Positions 63,831 to 64,000 of a stretch of 64,000 nt of DNA are shown here, piece by piece. Under the pieces are notes generated by a model. The model saw only the letters and a program-made list of their open reading frames with translations. It searched no databases and had not been told where the DNA came from. The number at the start of each line of letters is the position of its first letter. Position 1 is the stretch's first letter. The position numbers and the translations under genes are program-made. Source of the DNA: Allokutzneria sp. A3M-2-11 16 (GTDB taxonomy: Bacteria; Actinomycetota; Actinomycetes; Mycobacteriales; Pseudonocardiaceae); assembly GCF_024213555.1 (NCBI RefSeq), contig NZ_JANAVO010000009.1, positions 124,001-188,000 of the forward strand, written 5' to 3'.

Positions 63831-64000
63831 CCGCGAAGTTCATCGGCCGTGACGACGGCGAGATCCGCACCGTCACAGTGGTCGGCGAGGTCGACGTCGC
63901 CAACGCGGGCGAACTGGAGACCGCGCTCACCGGAGCCGGGGCGCGCATCGTCGTCGAACTCGACCGCGCGGAATACCTCGACAGCGCCGGGCTGCGCGTG
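63827..64000 (+). CDS. STAS-domain anti-sigma factor antagonist, partial
   Basis: ATG 63827 overlaps the stop of the hybrid kinase (ATGA) and GGAGGAGG precedes it, so the two are coupled. The 58 codons visible (MTAKFIGRDDGEIRTVTVVGEVDVANAGELETAL) and the phosphorylation-site motif YLDSAGLRV are typical of SpoIIAA/RsbV-type antagonists. The Ser would be phosphorylated by the upstream anti-sigma kinase domain and dephosphorylated by its SpoIIE domain. The gene is cut by the right edge. Confidence 0.93.
   Translation, partial: MTAKFIGRDDGEIRTVTVVGEVDVANAGELETALTGAGARIVVELDRAEYLDSAGLRV

Overview
The window is about 70% GC and looks like an actinobacterial chromosome. The combination of a SARP-type cluster regulator, a WhiB protein, an Mce operon next to a PucR regulator, a DUF222/HNH (13E12-type) gene, NACHT-like ATPase and abundant GTG starts suggests Pseudonocardiaceae (Saccharothrix/Lentzea/Actinosynnema-like). 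The genus is an inference. No rRNA, tRNA, CRISPR array, transposase or phage gene was recognised.

Layout. (1) 1-13.8 kb is the end of a biosynthetic locus. A large modular type I PKS runs off the left edge (ACP-KS-AT-DH-ER-KR-ACP-KS...). It is divergent from a discrete acyltransferase-like protein, which converges on a three-gene minus-strand unit: SARP regulator, a protein with two NAD/nucleoside-hydrolase-like (TIR/deoxyribosyltransferase-like) units, and a PCP-condensation didomain. (2) 14-21.6 kb is a mixed stretch: a decayed PLP decarboxylase, a frameshifted NACHT membrane ATPase, a DUF2252 protein, a dienelactone hydrolase, an ArsR-like regulator and an alpha/beta hydrolase. (3) 21.5-30.3 kb is a compact second biosynthetic unit. 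A coupled operon of a HydE/BioB-like radical SAM enzyme, an acyl-CoA ligase and a TPR-alpha/beta hydrolase is divergent from a PKS (KS-AT-DH*-ACP) and a condensation-like protein with a TubC-type docking domain. A perfect 20-bp palindrome lies between the two arms. (4) 30.3-33.5 kb holds an Old Yellow Enzyme, ArsR, AhpD and an HNH protein. (5) 33.8-40.7 kb is a third unit: TetR, then NRPS (C-A-PCP-TE, adenylation code read as serine), KAS III, free ACP and acyl-CoA dehydrogenase. (6) 40.6-52 kb: agmatine deiminase remnant, HD phosphohydrolase, PucR regulator, and an eight- to nine-gene Mce operon (mceA-F plus accessory secreted proteins) with no YrbE permease genes beside it. (7) 52-64 kb: a pseudokinase, acetyl-xylan-esterase-like hydrolase, endonuclease V, FAD oxidoreductase, WhiB, secreted esterase, type II NADH dehydrogenase, and a 1296-residue sensor kinase/SpoIIE/anti-sigma hybrid coupled to a STAS protein cut by the right edge.

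The most unusual items are the radical SAM/ligase/PKS/C-domain locus; the KAS III-ACP-dehydrogenase-NRPS(Ser) operon; the tandem TIR-like protein inside a PKS locus; several enzymes with altered catalytic motifs; and a 63-bp near-perfect palindromic intergenic repeat in three copies.
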